Of a DNA stretch of 64,000 bases, positions 9,601 to 18,153 are shown one piece after another. The stretch lies in contig QANY01000261.1 in the NCBI GenBank assembly GCA_003255025.1, positions 2,701,390 through 2,765,389 of the forward strand, given 5' to 3'. Both the position numbers and the translations under genes were made by a program. The notes beneath the pieces are model-generated. The model made no database searches. It saw only the letters and a program-made list of their open reading frames with translations, and was not told the origin of the DNA. Numbering within the stretch: position 1 is the first letter of the stretch; every line of letters starts with the position of its first letter. The DNA is from Datisca glomerata. Taxonomy: Eukaryota; Streptophyta; Magnoliopsida; Cucurbitales; Datiscaceae.

Positions 9601-12473
9601 TGTGAAAATGATGGTCCTTCATTTCAGTGAAGCTGAAAATTAATTTGTGTTAGAGTATGAAATTGTACTAATTGGGAAAGTCAACTCCATTCACTATTTG
9701 CATATTTATGTATATCTACTTCATTATGCTCTCCATAAGATTATGCATATGATCAAATCTGTTTTTCAATTCGTTATGATCCATCCCGAAGCTACGGATT
9801 ATTAATAAGTCAACTACTGAAATGTAGAGATAATTATCATTTTATATTTTTCTTTCAACTTATTAAAAGGAATAGAAAAGAAAAAAATAATACATGATCA
9901 CATATGACTAAAGGATAAGTACAACTATTAGCTAAATGAGCATTAAATTTTCATGCCCACCTCTTGTATCAGTAAAGTAATATAGAAATTCACTCATACG
10001 AATTTGCCAATCAAACAAACTAATAACATAAGCAAATAAAATCAGGCAAAATACCTTTATAGTACCTTCACTCCATGCTACGCAAGCCCTTTGTAACAAG
10101 CTCTTGAGAGGGTTTCTATTGTTTGCAATCATGCACACATTTTATTAAACTGCAGTTAGGCCAAATTGAAACAATAAGCTAATTCATCATAAAGATAATG
10201 AAAATATCAAATTTTAGCAATAAGCTTGTGGTTTTGCTAGAGTCTACCTGGCTGAAATCACAGGGCCATAAACTAATTTACTTGGAATAGTAGTTGTGAG
10301 CAATTTTCACTAAAATAGAATAAGGTCATAATTTTTATCTACAAATTTAACGTGTTAGAAGAATCCCGACATAAAACAGGTGGATAATATAATGAGAAAA
10401 CTATTTCACTACTGAACTTCTTCAAACTTATTCATGAAAGTAGAGAGAGCTACATCGGTGACTGAAAAACTAGTAAATAAAACTTAATCAAATGACAAGT
10501 TCGAATGAAGTAAATAACATTGAACTACTAAACGTATGATTTATTTTGTGAAGGGTACTAAACTACCAAACATCATAGACTGAGTTAATGTTGGTTCAAG
10601 TTTGGTACATTTTCATCCATATACCTTTAATTTCAGCAAAATACTAATTCCCATTTTGAAGAAAAAAATTAATTAAAACTTAACTTTTAACCCAAAAAAG
10701 AAATAATTAATTAGCATTTCTAAACATAAACAAAATAATCTTGTCATTGTACTATTTTCCTCACATTTTCCTTGTTAAAGATCTTGTAACACATGATTTT
10801 GCTCCATGGGAAGCTTGAAGATGGTTTGTATGAGTTGTTTCTTCCACCTAACCAAAAGAGGCCTTATTTATTCTTAACCTTAGTGACCCCACTTCAAATA
10901 TGATTTCAACTTCTTGCTTTAGTCTAAAAAGTCTTTTAATAGATGTTTATCTTCTAAGTTTTCCTTTTCTTCTAGTTCAATTGTTCTATTACAAAAAGTC
11001 CTAGTCTAATGTAATGTAAGACAGTATGTACTGCTAATGTAAAACCTTACATCATTAAAAAATAATGTTTTGTTGCTACTTCTCTTTTGTCCACTGATAA
11101 ATGTTTATCGCATTATAGAGTTGGAAAACCCTCTCCCCGTATCACTAATATGGTACTAAATCAAACTCATATTCCACAAAAATTAAGCATACTTGTTTTT
11201 TGTGATCCTTGCATAAAAAGAAAAAGTCATGCTCAATCTCAGCCACCCACCATCACTAAAATAATTGAACCTCTCCAAATATTTCATACTGCCATCTGGA
11301 TCTTGCATCCACTCCTTCTATATATGGCTACTACACTCATTTTGTAGATGATTTCACAATATACACATAGCTATTTTCATTAAAATTGAAAAATAAAGTT
11401 TTCTAGTTTTACAGAACTTAGCTTGAACAGATAATGAACAACTAACCAAATTTAACACTGAAATTCATGAACACAAAATAATGTAAAACATTAAATTACA
11501 GAATTTCAATTTTGGGACTTGCTCAGGACAACTTTTTGCCTTAACAGATTATAGACTGTGATTTCAGAGAATGTGAAATCGACAACTATTTTCTCCAAAA
11601 CTCATTGCCCTAGCTCTATTTGGTTTCCAGGGGGTTTTCTTGAGGTAGCCCAATCTTTTAGATTGTCATAGGTTTTTTATACATCGAAACAGTGATTCAA
11701 GAGATAAAATGAAAGATTCATAAAAAGAGATCAAACCTGAAAATCAAAACCGTGACTTTCGTGGCTGAGGTGAAGGACGTAGATCTCTAATCTTCGATTT
11801 TAACTTCTGCAACGAAAATCAAATAATCAAAAGAGAGAGAGAGATAGAAGCTAACCCTTGCTTGTTTCTGTTCACAGAAATCCAAAAAATCAAAAAAAAA
11901 AGAGATAGAAGTTAACCTTGCTCGATTCTTTGTTCTTGAATAGAGAGATACAGAAGCTAATCGAGAGAGAGAAGCTGATGGACAGGCTCTAATCTCTCTA
12001 TCTTCTTCGACGAATGGTGTTGAACTGAAGAGAGAGGGCGCTAAAGAAGGCTTCGTTGCAGAGAGAAGAGGAAGGGCATTGAAGAAGACAAAGGAAAGAG
12101 ATAGGGCGTTGAAGAAGGCTTTATTGTAGAGAGAAGACACTGAAGAAGACGAAAGAAAGAGAGAGGGTTGTGAATGTGAAGAGAGGAGGATTGGTCTAAT
12201 TTTAGTCGGGTTATTTTTTTGTTCCCGCTCCCCTATCCCCGAAAAATTGGCTATCTTAGCGTTTTAACATAAAACATAATTATGATGTGCTATAAAAACA
12301 CACGTTTGTTATAGTGCGTGCATAATTTATTATGGACCCACTAAAGATATCCTACTACATCTAATAACATGTACCTGCAAAAACTGTTTGGGTTTCACCT
12401 TCCAGTCACTGATATAGTTGGAAGGATTTGAAGGTTTTGAAATGTAAGAATTTCCTAGATAGTTGTTTGACAT
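3628..12473 (-). CDS. bHLH-like transcription factor, 5' part (gene continues off the left edge)
   Basis: Three minus-strand coding exons can be joined in phase. Exon 1 is 12473-12375 (33 codons, MSNNYLGNS to KQFLQ, donor GTACATG). Exon 2 is 4020-3898 (41 codons, [13 protein letters not shown] to ANLTDR, donor GTAAGT). Exon 3 is 3693-3628 (22 codons, [18 protein letters not shown], donor GTAATC). A 66-bp exon carrying the end of the basic region and helix 1 is characteristic of plant bHLH genes. The loop and helix 2 must lie left of base 1. The basic region lacks the usual H-E-R triad: Asp stands where the E-box-contacting Glu is expected, so DNA binding may be atypical. Intron 1 is about 8.35 kb and full of transposons; intron 3 holds Copia A. 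The upstream frame stays open to 12590, so the start may lie further up. The exon 2 acceptor (GAACAG) has a weak pyrimidine tract. The gene may be expressed or a relic. The subfamily is not identified. Confidence 0.55.
4169..4461 (-). repeat. 3' LTR of Copia B
   Basis: This 293-bp copy is closely similar to 7347-7670 and shares the TGTTG start and CCAACA end. It lacks two short segments present in the other LTR (about 10 bp near its start and about 19 bp in the middle) and has scattered substitutions. Confidence 0.92.
4462..4490 (-). other. Polypurine tract of Copia B
   Basis: On the minus strand AAGGGGGGAAG immediately precedes the 3' LTR, and a second purine run lies just upstream. It serves as the plus-strand primer in retrotransposon replication. 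Confidence 0.8.
4651..6480 (-). pseudogene. Copia B pol relic (integrase C-terminus, reverse transcriptase, RNase H)
   Basis: From high to low coordinates: integrase C-terminus (6445-5966, [20 protein letters not shown] and [12 protein letters not shown]), reverse transcriptase (5911-5217) and RNase H (about 5100-4651). The RT shows [44 protein letters not shown] and the catalytic [11 protein letters not shown]. RNase H shows [19 protein letters not shown] and [11 protein letters not shown]. There is a frameshift near 6450, an in-frame TAA at 5633-5635, a frameshift near 5440 just before YVDD, and another break near 4910-4940. It is not functional. Confidence 0.88.
6480..7321 (-). pseudogene. 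Copia B gag relic
   Basis: The frame opens at 7321 ([12 protein letters not shown]), shortly after the primer site. It carries [26 protein letters not shown] and [20 protein letters not shown], the typical UBN2 gag of plant Copia elements. A single in-frame TAA near 6888 splits it (ESIQ, stop, [11 protein letters not shown]), after which it runs to an Arg/Gly-rich tail ([14 protein letters not shown]) near 6540. The downstream CCHC knuckle is lost in the internal deletion. Confidence 0.85.
7329..7343 (-). other. Primer binding site of Copia B (tRNA-iMet type)
   Basis: The minus strand reads TGGTATCAGAGTAGG, the usual complement of the 3' end of plant initiator tRNA-Met. It lies three bases inside the 5' LTR border. 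Confidence 0.9.
7347..7670 (-). repeat. 5' LTR of Copia B
   Basis: This 324-bp copy with TGTTG and CCAACA ends is followed by the target duplication TCCCC. It is longer than the 3' LTR because it retains two short segments absent from the 3' copy. Confidence 0.92.
7690..8110. repeat. Subterminal TAGCGTTT-type repeats
   Basis: At least six variants of ATAGCGTTTATAAA / TTTATAAACGCTAT lie in both orientations between about 7826 and 8060, mixed with CGCTATCG-type words. Such clusters are the usual transposase-binding subterminal regions of CACTA elements; the binding role is inferred. Confidence 0.55.
8111..9250. other. No gene; three dispersed copies of a ~50-bp repeat
   Basis: AT-rich CACTA interior. 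A unit with core TTTCAATCCACATTTCTAGC, preceded by a CCAACACAAATG-like start, occurs at about 8751-8815, 8957-9005 and 9027-9075, with a partial copy near 8870. Short open frames here follow the repeat and are not supported as genes. Confidence 0.5.
9250..9450 (-). pseudogene. Relic of a CACTA-associated (DUF8039-like) coding sequence
   Basis: On the minus strand one frame reads [20 protein letters not shown] then [12 protein letters not shown]. After a frame change it continues [12 protein letters not shown], stop, PIIRIVPL. The VHxVPLGxD...RV...DAVGSxVxWP layout resembles the C-terminal domain of plant CACTA (Ptta/En-Spm) proteins as I remember that family. A frameshift near 9330 and a TAG in place of the expected Trp show decay. 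The assignment is by pattern only. Confidence 0.4.
9451..10744. other. No recognisable gene
   Basis: AT-rich DNA inside the CACTA remnant and the first coding intron of the bHLH-like gene. I see no conserved coding stretch or clear repeat. Confidence 0.4.
10745..11460 (+). pseudogene. Copia fragment D (GAG-pre-integrase and start of integrase)
   Basis: On the plus strand [17 protein letters not shown] near 10805-10855 is followed at 11105-11240 by [20 protein letters not shown] and [13 protein letters not shown]. Near 11325-11380 another frame gives [15 protein letters not shown] and then a stop. These are the GAG-pre-integrase zinc region and the first integrase block of a Copia polyprotein, broken by frameshifts and stops. 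No LTR was found near it. It is on the opposite strand from Copia A and B, so it is a separate old insertion. Confidence 0.65.
11461..12300. other. No gene; purine-rich stretch
   Basis: 11830-12180 is dominated by GAGAGA, GAAGAAG and AGAGAAG words on the plus strand, which gives a low-complexity Ser/Leu/Phe-rich minus frame that I do not accept as a gene. It may be the old 5'-UTR-like part of the CACTA element. Confidence 0.45.
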
Positions 12474-12587
12474 CTTTCTCTGGATCTGAAAGACACCATT
12501 AGTGCGTGTGCTACTAGCATGAATGATCTCTAACATACCTTCAGTAAGAGAATATTCTATTAATTTTTTTCTACAATACCCTATAGG

Positions 12588-12596
12588 CACATAAAT
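12588..12596. other. Left 9-bp target duplication of Mutator-like element 1
   Basis: CACATAAAT, matched exactly at 14763-14771. A 9-bp duplication is diagnostic of Mutator-superfamily insertion. Confidence 0.85.
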
Positions 12597-13084
12597 GGGT
12601 TTTTTGCATAACTATATCCCTGGAATTTCAAATTTGCAGAAATATACCACAAGACTAATATGTGCACTCTCTAACCCCTGGTCTACATTCCCTTCACTTT
12701 TTCTCTTTTTTTCCCCTCATTGTCATTCTTACACATTGGCCAACACTCTCTCTCTTTATCTTCCATATTCACCTTTCTCTCTCATTTTTCTAAAAACTCA
12801 TTTTCTCATAAACCAATCTTTATTTTTGATTTCTTCATGCTTCATTTACTTCTTGATTTTACAACTTTTTCATTTTCTAAAAAATTAAGGTTGAAAGCTA
12901 AAATTGTAATTTTATTTTTGGAACTTTTGTGGAAAATGGGTGAGAATATTGGCCGAAATTTGATGAGTTTTGTTAATTTTGGCTTTTGTCCATATCTGGG
13001 AGAGAGAGATAGAGAGGGAATTTCTTAATTTTTATAGGCTTTGTTAATTTTGGTGGGTTTTGCTAATTTTGGATATGAGTCTAC

Positions 13085-13545
13085 ACGATGGGTACACGGG
13101 TATCGTGTAGTCATCCTGTAGACTACATTATAGGTACACTAATATCGTGTAGTCATCATGTAGACTACATTATGGGTATAAGAGCATGGTGTAGCCATCG
13201 TGTAGGCTATACGATGCCCGCGTACCATCATGTAGTCTACAAGATGGCTACACGCACATTGTGCAGGAAACATGTGCCAACACTATGGGTATACGGGTAT
13301 CGTGTAGGCATCGTGTGCCATCGCGATGGGTACACGGACATCGTGTAGCCTACATGATGGCTACGCAGGCACCGTGCAGCCTACATGATGGTTACAAAGA
13401 CATCGCATACCCATAATGTAGACTACACGATGGCTACACGGGCATTGTGTAGCCTACACGATAGTCACACGGGCATCATATAACCTACACGATGGCTACG
13501 TTGGCACCATGTAGTGTACACAATTGTCGTGTATGCATCGTCGTA
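13085..13545. repeat. ~42-bp palindromic tandem array, block 1
   Basis: Three consecutive 42-bp units start at 13087 (ATGGGTACACGGGTATCGTG, then TAGTCATCCTGTAGACTACA and TT). More divergent and permuted units follow to about 13545. Each unit includes inverted words of the ATCGTGTAG and CTACACGAT type, so every copy can form a small hairpin. Confidence 0.85.
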
Positions 13546-13694
13546 CACTACACATGTAATATTTTTAATTTTATACATTTATTTAAATAATAATAAATAT
13601 GGAGGTTGAGTGTTGAAGAAACGATTTGTCATTTGATTTGATGTTGCGTAAGAAAAGTGTTGGGGAAGGAATGAAGAAAAAGTAGTGGGCAATG

Positions 13695-14455
13695 TGTACA
13701 CGATGACTACACGGTCGTAGTGTAGTCATTATGTAGTGTACACAATGGCTACACGATCGTAATGTAGGCATCATGTAGTGTACACGATGGCTACACGATC
13801 ATCGTGTAGGCATCGTGTACACTACACATGTAATATATTTAATTTTATATATTTATTTAAATATGAATAAATATAGAGGCTGAGTGTTGAAGAAGAATGA
13901 TCTGACATTTGATTTGATGTTGTGTAAAAAGAATATTGTGAAAAAAATAAAGAAAAATTGGATGGTGGGTCATAGATACACGATGACTACAAGAAGGTTA
14001 CACACTACACGATGATCTTGTAGCCATCGTGTACCCATGACCCGCAAACCACTTACTTTTTCTTTATTCTTTCCCACTAATACTTTTTTTACACAACATC
14101 AAATCAAATGTTAAATCTTTTTTTTCAACACTCAAACTTCATAATTATTAGTATTTAAATAAATATATATAATTAAATATATTACATGTGTAGTGTACAC
14201 GATGCCTACACTACGGTCGTGTAGCCCCCATGTACCCATCGCCCACTACTTTTTCTTCATTCTTTCCCCAATACTTTTTTTATACAACATCAAATCATTA
14301 TTTTTTAACACTCAACCTTCATATTTATTAATATTTAAATAAATAAATATAAATAAATATATTACATGCGTACACTATACGATAGTTACACGACGATCGT
14401 GTCCACTACACTACGATCGTGTAGACGACACAATAGTCATCTACGTTCTCTATAA
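13695..14455. repeat. Further palindromic repeat blocks in element 1
   Basis: Blocks near 13695-13830, 13975-14040, 14190-14240 and 14365-14435 carry the same TACACGATGGCTACACG-type words. They are separated by AT-rich spacers (TAATATATTTAATTTTATA and inverse copies) that are inverted relative to each other across about 13950. Confidence 0.75.
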
Positions 14456-14762
14456 AAATTAACAAAATCCACTAAAATTAACAAAACCTAAAAAAATTAA
14501 CAAAACCAATTAAAATTACAATTGTTAACAAAAATCCATTAAAATTAACAAAACTCATTTCGTTGTATTTATTTCTGGAGAAATAGGTTTCTAGGAGATG
14601 AAAATGAATAGAGAGTGTATGGGCCAGTGTGTAAGAAAGACAATGAGAGAAAAAAATTAGAAAAAGTGAAGGGAGGTGGGTCAGGGGTTATGGGCATAAA
14701 TTAGTGTTCGGATAAATTTCTGTAAAATTAATTACCATAGGGTATAGTTCTGTGAAAAACCC

Positions 14763-14771
14763 CACATAAAT
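14763..14771. other. Right 9-bp target duplication of Mutator-like element 1
   Basis: CACATAAAT, identical to 12588-12596. Confidence 0.85.
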
Positions 14772-15409
14772 CATATTTGGTATTCATTAAGATCTGTTGA
14801 CTTTGTATACTACTTTGTTGTAAAAATGGTTCAACTTTAGACTAGCTTTTCATTACAAATACCTCCTAATGTAATGTCTAGCTCAGAATTTATCGAGACT
14901 ATTCATGTGAGTTCTCCTATGACGAACAAAAAATATCAATGAAGCTATCGTCCGGAATTGACTAATGAGATCTAAAACCATCTAATAATAATTAAAGAAT
15001 AATTATACAGTGATCTGATAAACTAATGTAGATATAATTCATTAAAGAATAAGAGGTGATCTTAGTCTGTCTTGTTAAACATGCTCTATGTTAGCATAGT
15101 ATACGTGTCAACGTGCTATAGACTGTAAATACGTGTCAGTAAGTAATCTCATATTGGCATCACACCTAAGCATATTCTACCTGCTCTTGTTGTTGCCACA
15201 TTTTTAAGGCCGCGTTTTGGTTATCGTTTCTGTAGGTGTGGGCTTCTTCTCTCGTCAATTTCTATCCGGTCGTCTTCTCTCTCTTCTGCTCAACCACCCA
15301 GCTGAAAACTGCGACACACGCAAAACCAGAAACAGAAATACAACCATTAGCCTTAAGGCCTAAGGAGAAGTGAGATACAGATCGTGTTCTTTGTGACCAA
15401 AAATCAACC
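14772..15409. promoter_or_regulatory. Divergent intergenic region between bHLH-like gene and R3H gene
   Basis: The two genes are transcribed away from this segment. The right part (about 15220-15409) is CT-rich and looks like the 5' UTR of the R3H gene. No individual promoter element is clear enough to name. Confidence 0.4.
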
Positions 15410-15484
15410 ATGGCGACCCCTGATGTTCTTCACCAAGAAGATGACTTCTTCCTATCATCCCCTCTCCTTCACCTCCGAAAAGGT

Positions 15485-15542
<58 letters not shown>

Positions 15543-18153
15543 ATTTGTAGATGTACAGGGTACTGTGTTTTTAGCTGTTGACTTTCCTAACTCCTCGTTA
15601 TATTGAAGTATCAAACACTGGATGCTGATTGCTGATGAGTTTGGGGTTTTCGACATCTCAGTAATTTGATATGTTTTATGCCATTTTACTATGCTTCTTT
15701 TGTACTATATACGCATCTAATTCTGCAGGAGAGGAAGCAAAATCCCGTGGTATGTCAGTCGAGAAAAGGATCGAATTACTGGAGAGCTTGGCTGGACAGG
15801 TAGTTATTTTGGATCTAATCTTTCAAAATGCCGGTCGATTAGGAACATTCATTAATTTATATACCTACAAAGAAACCCAATTGCTTACATTTCATGCATT
15901 TACCGGAGATCTCGCAGATGGCTAAATGACCTCCCTAAAAAGTAATTAGCTAAAGGTTGACTTCTTATTTTCTGGGAAATTTTGTTTTTTTTTTTTTCAG
16001 GTCAGTAACCGGAGATCTCGCAGATGGATAAATGATCGTCTTCTTAAGGAACTTGTTCCGCGCTTAAATGCTGAAGAAATTAGAGGCCTGTTTGCTCCGC
16101 CACCTTGGGGTATGTAGGAGCATAACTCATAAAATCTTACATTATAAATTACAGTCTACTGCCTTCGAAGTTTCCTTTAGACTGCTTTAAAGTTAAAGGA
16201 CACCCGTAAAACTTGAAATGGACCCCTCGGGATGGGTATTGCTTTATCTATTTGTTGATAATTGTATTTTTCTTATTTCCTTGGCTTCATGATTTTTTTT
16301 TGTTTGACAGCATTTCAATGCATTCAAAGTTATTACTTAAAATCACATAATATTATTTCGTTGTTTGAAGCACATTTGGATATTTAAAAACACTTCTACA
16401 ATAACATCTAAAAAAAATTCAAAATATAATTTTAAAATTCAAAATATATTCACATTTGGATATTACTCAAGTGCTTAATATAAAGATTATGAAATAATTT
16501 TAAACTAAAAAAACATTTCTAGTCACAATAATCCCCAAACGCACCTTTAATCCCATTACCCCAAATGATCCAAGTAGCTACAGAGAGTTAAGTTAAAGCT
16601 TCTGGAGGTGTATTGACTTTCCCTGATAGAAAAAAAACTTTGGTTTGGGATCAGCAAAAAAGATAAATATTGTGGTAGATATACTTCCTCCGATAGTCAT
16701 ATAAGACACATAATTTTGCTAGACATTTGAATGTTCTTTTAACATTGTTGTTAATTGTGTGAATAGATTGATGGTTCCAAGGTTTTTCTTGCATTTGGCT
16801 ATTGAGTTTATCGGATTATTAGTGACTTCCATTATCGCGAAAATCATTCAGTTTGTCCTTCTTCCATTTATCAAACGTCACTGCTGATGTCGAACTTCAT
16901 CAATAACCATCAATGTTGCAGTGATCTCTTATGGAAGTTTAACTATATGTTTGACATGGAACTTGAATGTTGGAGTTCATTTTACAGGTGATGATGTACC
17001 ACCGTCACCATTTTGCATGACTAATGTGGGAGAATGGGACAAGTTTAGGAATATAGACATGGATAAAGAGGTCTTCTTATCTTCTCTTATTAATCAAAGC
17101 ACTTCTACATTTCTGCAAATTATCAATTTCTGATACGAAAGTATTAGTGGAGTTGTTTAATTTTCGCAATTAAAGGAAAATCGTTTTTAAAATTGTCAGC
17201 TTGTATATAATATGATCTTTGGGTTAATAATATAGCACGAATGGTAGACGGAGAGTATAAGCCTGCAGCTTATATAATGAAAACCGTTCTAAGTAGATAT
17301 CATTTCCCTTTTATAGGCGAATATTATTGGCTCCTTTGAGAGCCAATCTGCAAGGAGGAAAAGTCGGTTCGATACTGATAAAATGGCTGTTCTAAATGCA
17401 TGGCGCAGAGTTGATTGTAGAACAAGAGACGCCCTTCGCCGTAGCTTTCTTCCAGAACTCATTGAGGGATATGAGGTACATATATACTGAAATGATCAGA
17501 ACCCTCCATGTTTTTGTGAAAGTTTTCTGCTTTATCTTGTACAATTGTATACTGATTTATTTGTCTAGTCCAAAACGATGTGACATGTGTGTTGCTAAAT
17601 ATGTTTTATACATCTAATATATCTTGAGTCGGTTGGGTTTAGCTGTGACAAGATCTTGAATAAATTGAAACTATAGATCTGAGCTTTCTTCTGATTGGTC
17701 TTGGTTTTGAGTAAGTTGAAGCTGAGCTCATCTTTTACGTTCATTTTTCTATTATACAGGAGTGTATCCGGGGCTTCGTTAGGGACGGTAGAGATGAAGA
17801 TGTACTTGTTTTACGAGTCCAAGATCCTTTTCGCAGATTATTATTGCACGGAGTTTGTGAGGTGATTTTCTCCTACTTATAATTGGGAGGGATATGCTTA
17901 TTTTGATTTATCACCAGTAAGAATATTAAGATAACCTGAGAATAAGACATTCTTTGCTAAAAATCTAATTTGCACGCCTAAAACGCCGTGACAGTTCTAC
18001 AATCTAGTGTCAGTGACTACCACTACTTCACAGTCGAAGGACATGGATTTGTCGAAGATGACGAGGATAACGAGGAAGAAGAAAGGGTCAGTTGAGCTCC
18101 CTAATATTACTTTGTCTAACTTTCTGAAATTGTCCAAGGAAGGCACTTGGTGA
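15410..18153 (+). CDS. R3H-associated-domain protein, 251 aa, seven exons
   Basis: Exons 15410-15482, 15729-15799, 16001-16109, 16988-17070, 17317-17475, 17760-17861 and 17995-18153 join in phase, with GT-AG borders throughout, into 251 codons plus TGA. The start MATPDVLHQEDDFFLSSPLL is the first ATG of a good context (CAACCATGG). Recognisable stretches are KRIELLESLAGQVSNRRSRR, RLNAEEIRGLFAPPPWGDD, PFCMTNVGEWDKFR, AVLNAWRRVDCRTRDALRRS and PFRRLLLHGVCEFYNLVSVT. This is the plant R3H-associated N-terminal domain followed by an R3H-like single-stranded nucleic-acid-binding segment, with a Lys/Arg-rich stretch near the C-terminus. Length and motifs fit the family and no damage is seen. The role, RNA or ssDNA binding, is known only by family. 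A long CT microsatellite starts three bases after the first splice donor. Confidence 0.9.
15486..15541. repeat. (CT)28 microsatellite at start of intron 1
   Basis: An uninterrupted CT run of 56 bases, starting directly after the GTG of the first intron of the R3H gene. Confidence 0.97.

Larger units (their letters stand above)
7676..12316. mobile_element. CACTA-like DNA transposon remnant, right terminus only
   Basis: The right end at 12316 reads inward on the minus strand as CACTATAACAAACGTGTG, a CACTA-type terminus. The left 450 bases (7690-8110) hold many copies of a TAGCGTTT word in both orientations, as expected for subterminal repeats. A DUF8039-like coding relic of the kind found in plant CACTA elements lies near 9250-9450. 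No matching left CACTA end was found: left of Copia B the sequence looks like plain intron DNA, so the left terminus appears lost. There is no intact transposase. A Copia fragment is nested inside. Confidence 0.5.
12597..14762. mobile_element. Non-autonomous Mutator-like element 1 with long inverted arms
   Basis: It begins GGGTTTTTTGCATAAC and ends with the imperfect inverse (GTGAAAAACCC), inside a perfect 9-bp duplication. The inverted arms extend at least about 190 bp: CCCTTCACTTTTTCT, CTCATTGTC and TCTTACACA words recur in inverted order near 12690-12750 and 14615-14690. The inner part is filled with palindromic tandem repeats rich in CTACACGATG and CATCGTGTAG. There is no transposase. Removing the element rejoins the upstream exon region of the bHLH-like gene, so it landed in that gene's 5' region. 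Confidence 0.85.

Noticed and set aside
11787..12140. 117-codon minus-strand open frame
   Set aside because: Low-complexity Ser/Leu/Phe sequence from a purine-rich stretch; looks like untranslated leader.
12486..12538. 53-bp intron in the 5' region of the bHLH-like gene (GTATGT ... TTTCAG)
   Set aside because: The splice signals look good, but 53 bases is shorter than plant introns normally are and the frame is open through it, so it is left undecided and not annotated.
13088..13348. 86-codon plus-strand open frame
   Set aside because: It lies entirely within the palindromic tandem array. The analogous minus frame at 25244-25438 is rejected for the same reason.
13085..13545. CRISPR-like appearance of the palindromic repeats
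   Set aside because: Units are tandem with no unique spacers, the genome is a plant nuclear one and no cas genes exist.
15384..15581. 65-codon plus-strand frame with a Leu-Ser run
   Set aside because: It reads through the CT microsatellite of intron 1. The real start at 15410 is in another frame and joins correctly to the later exons.
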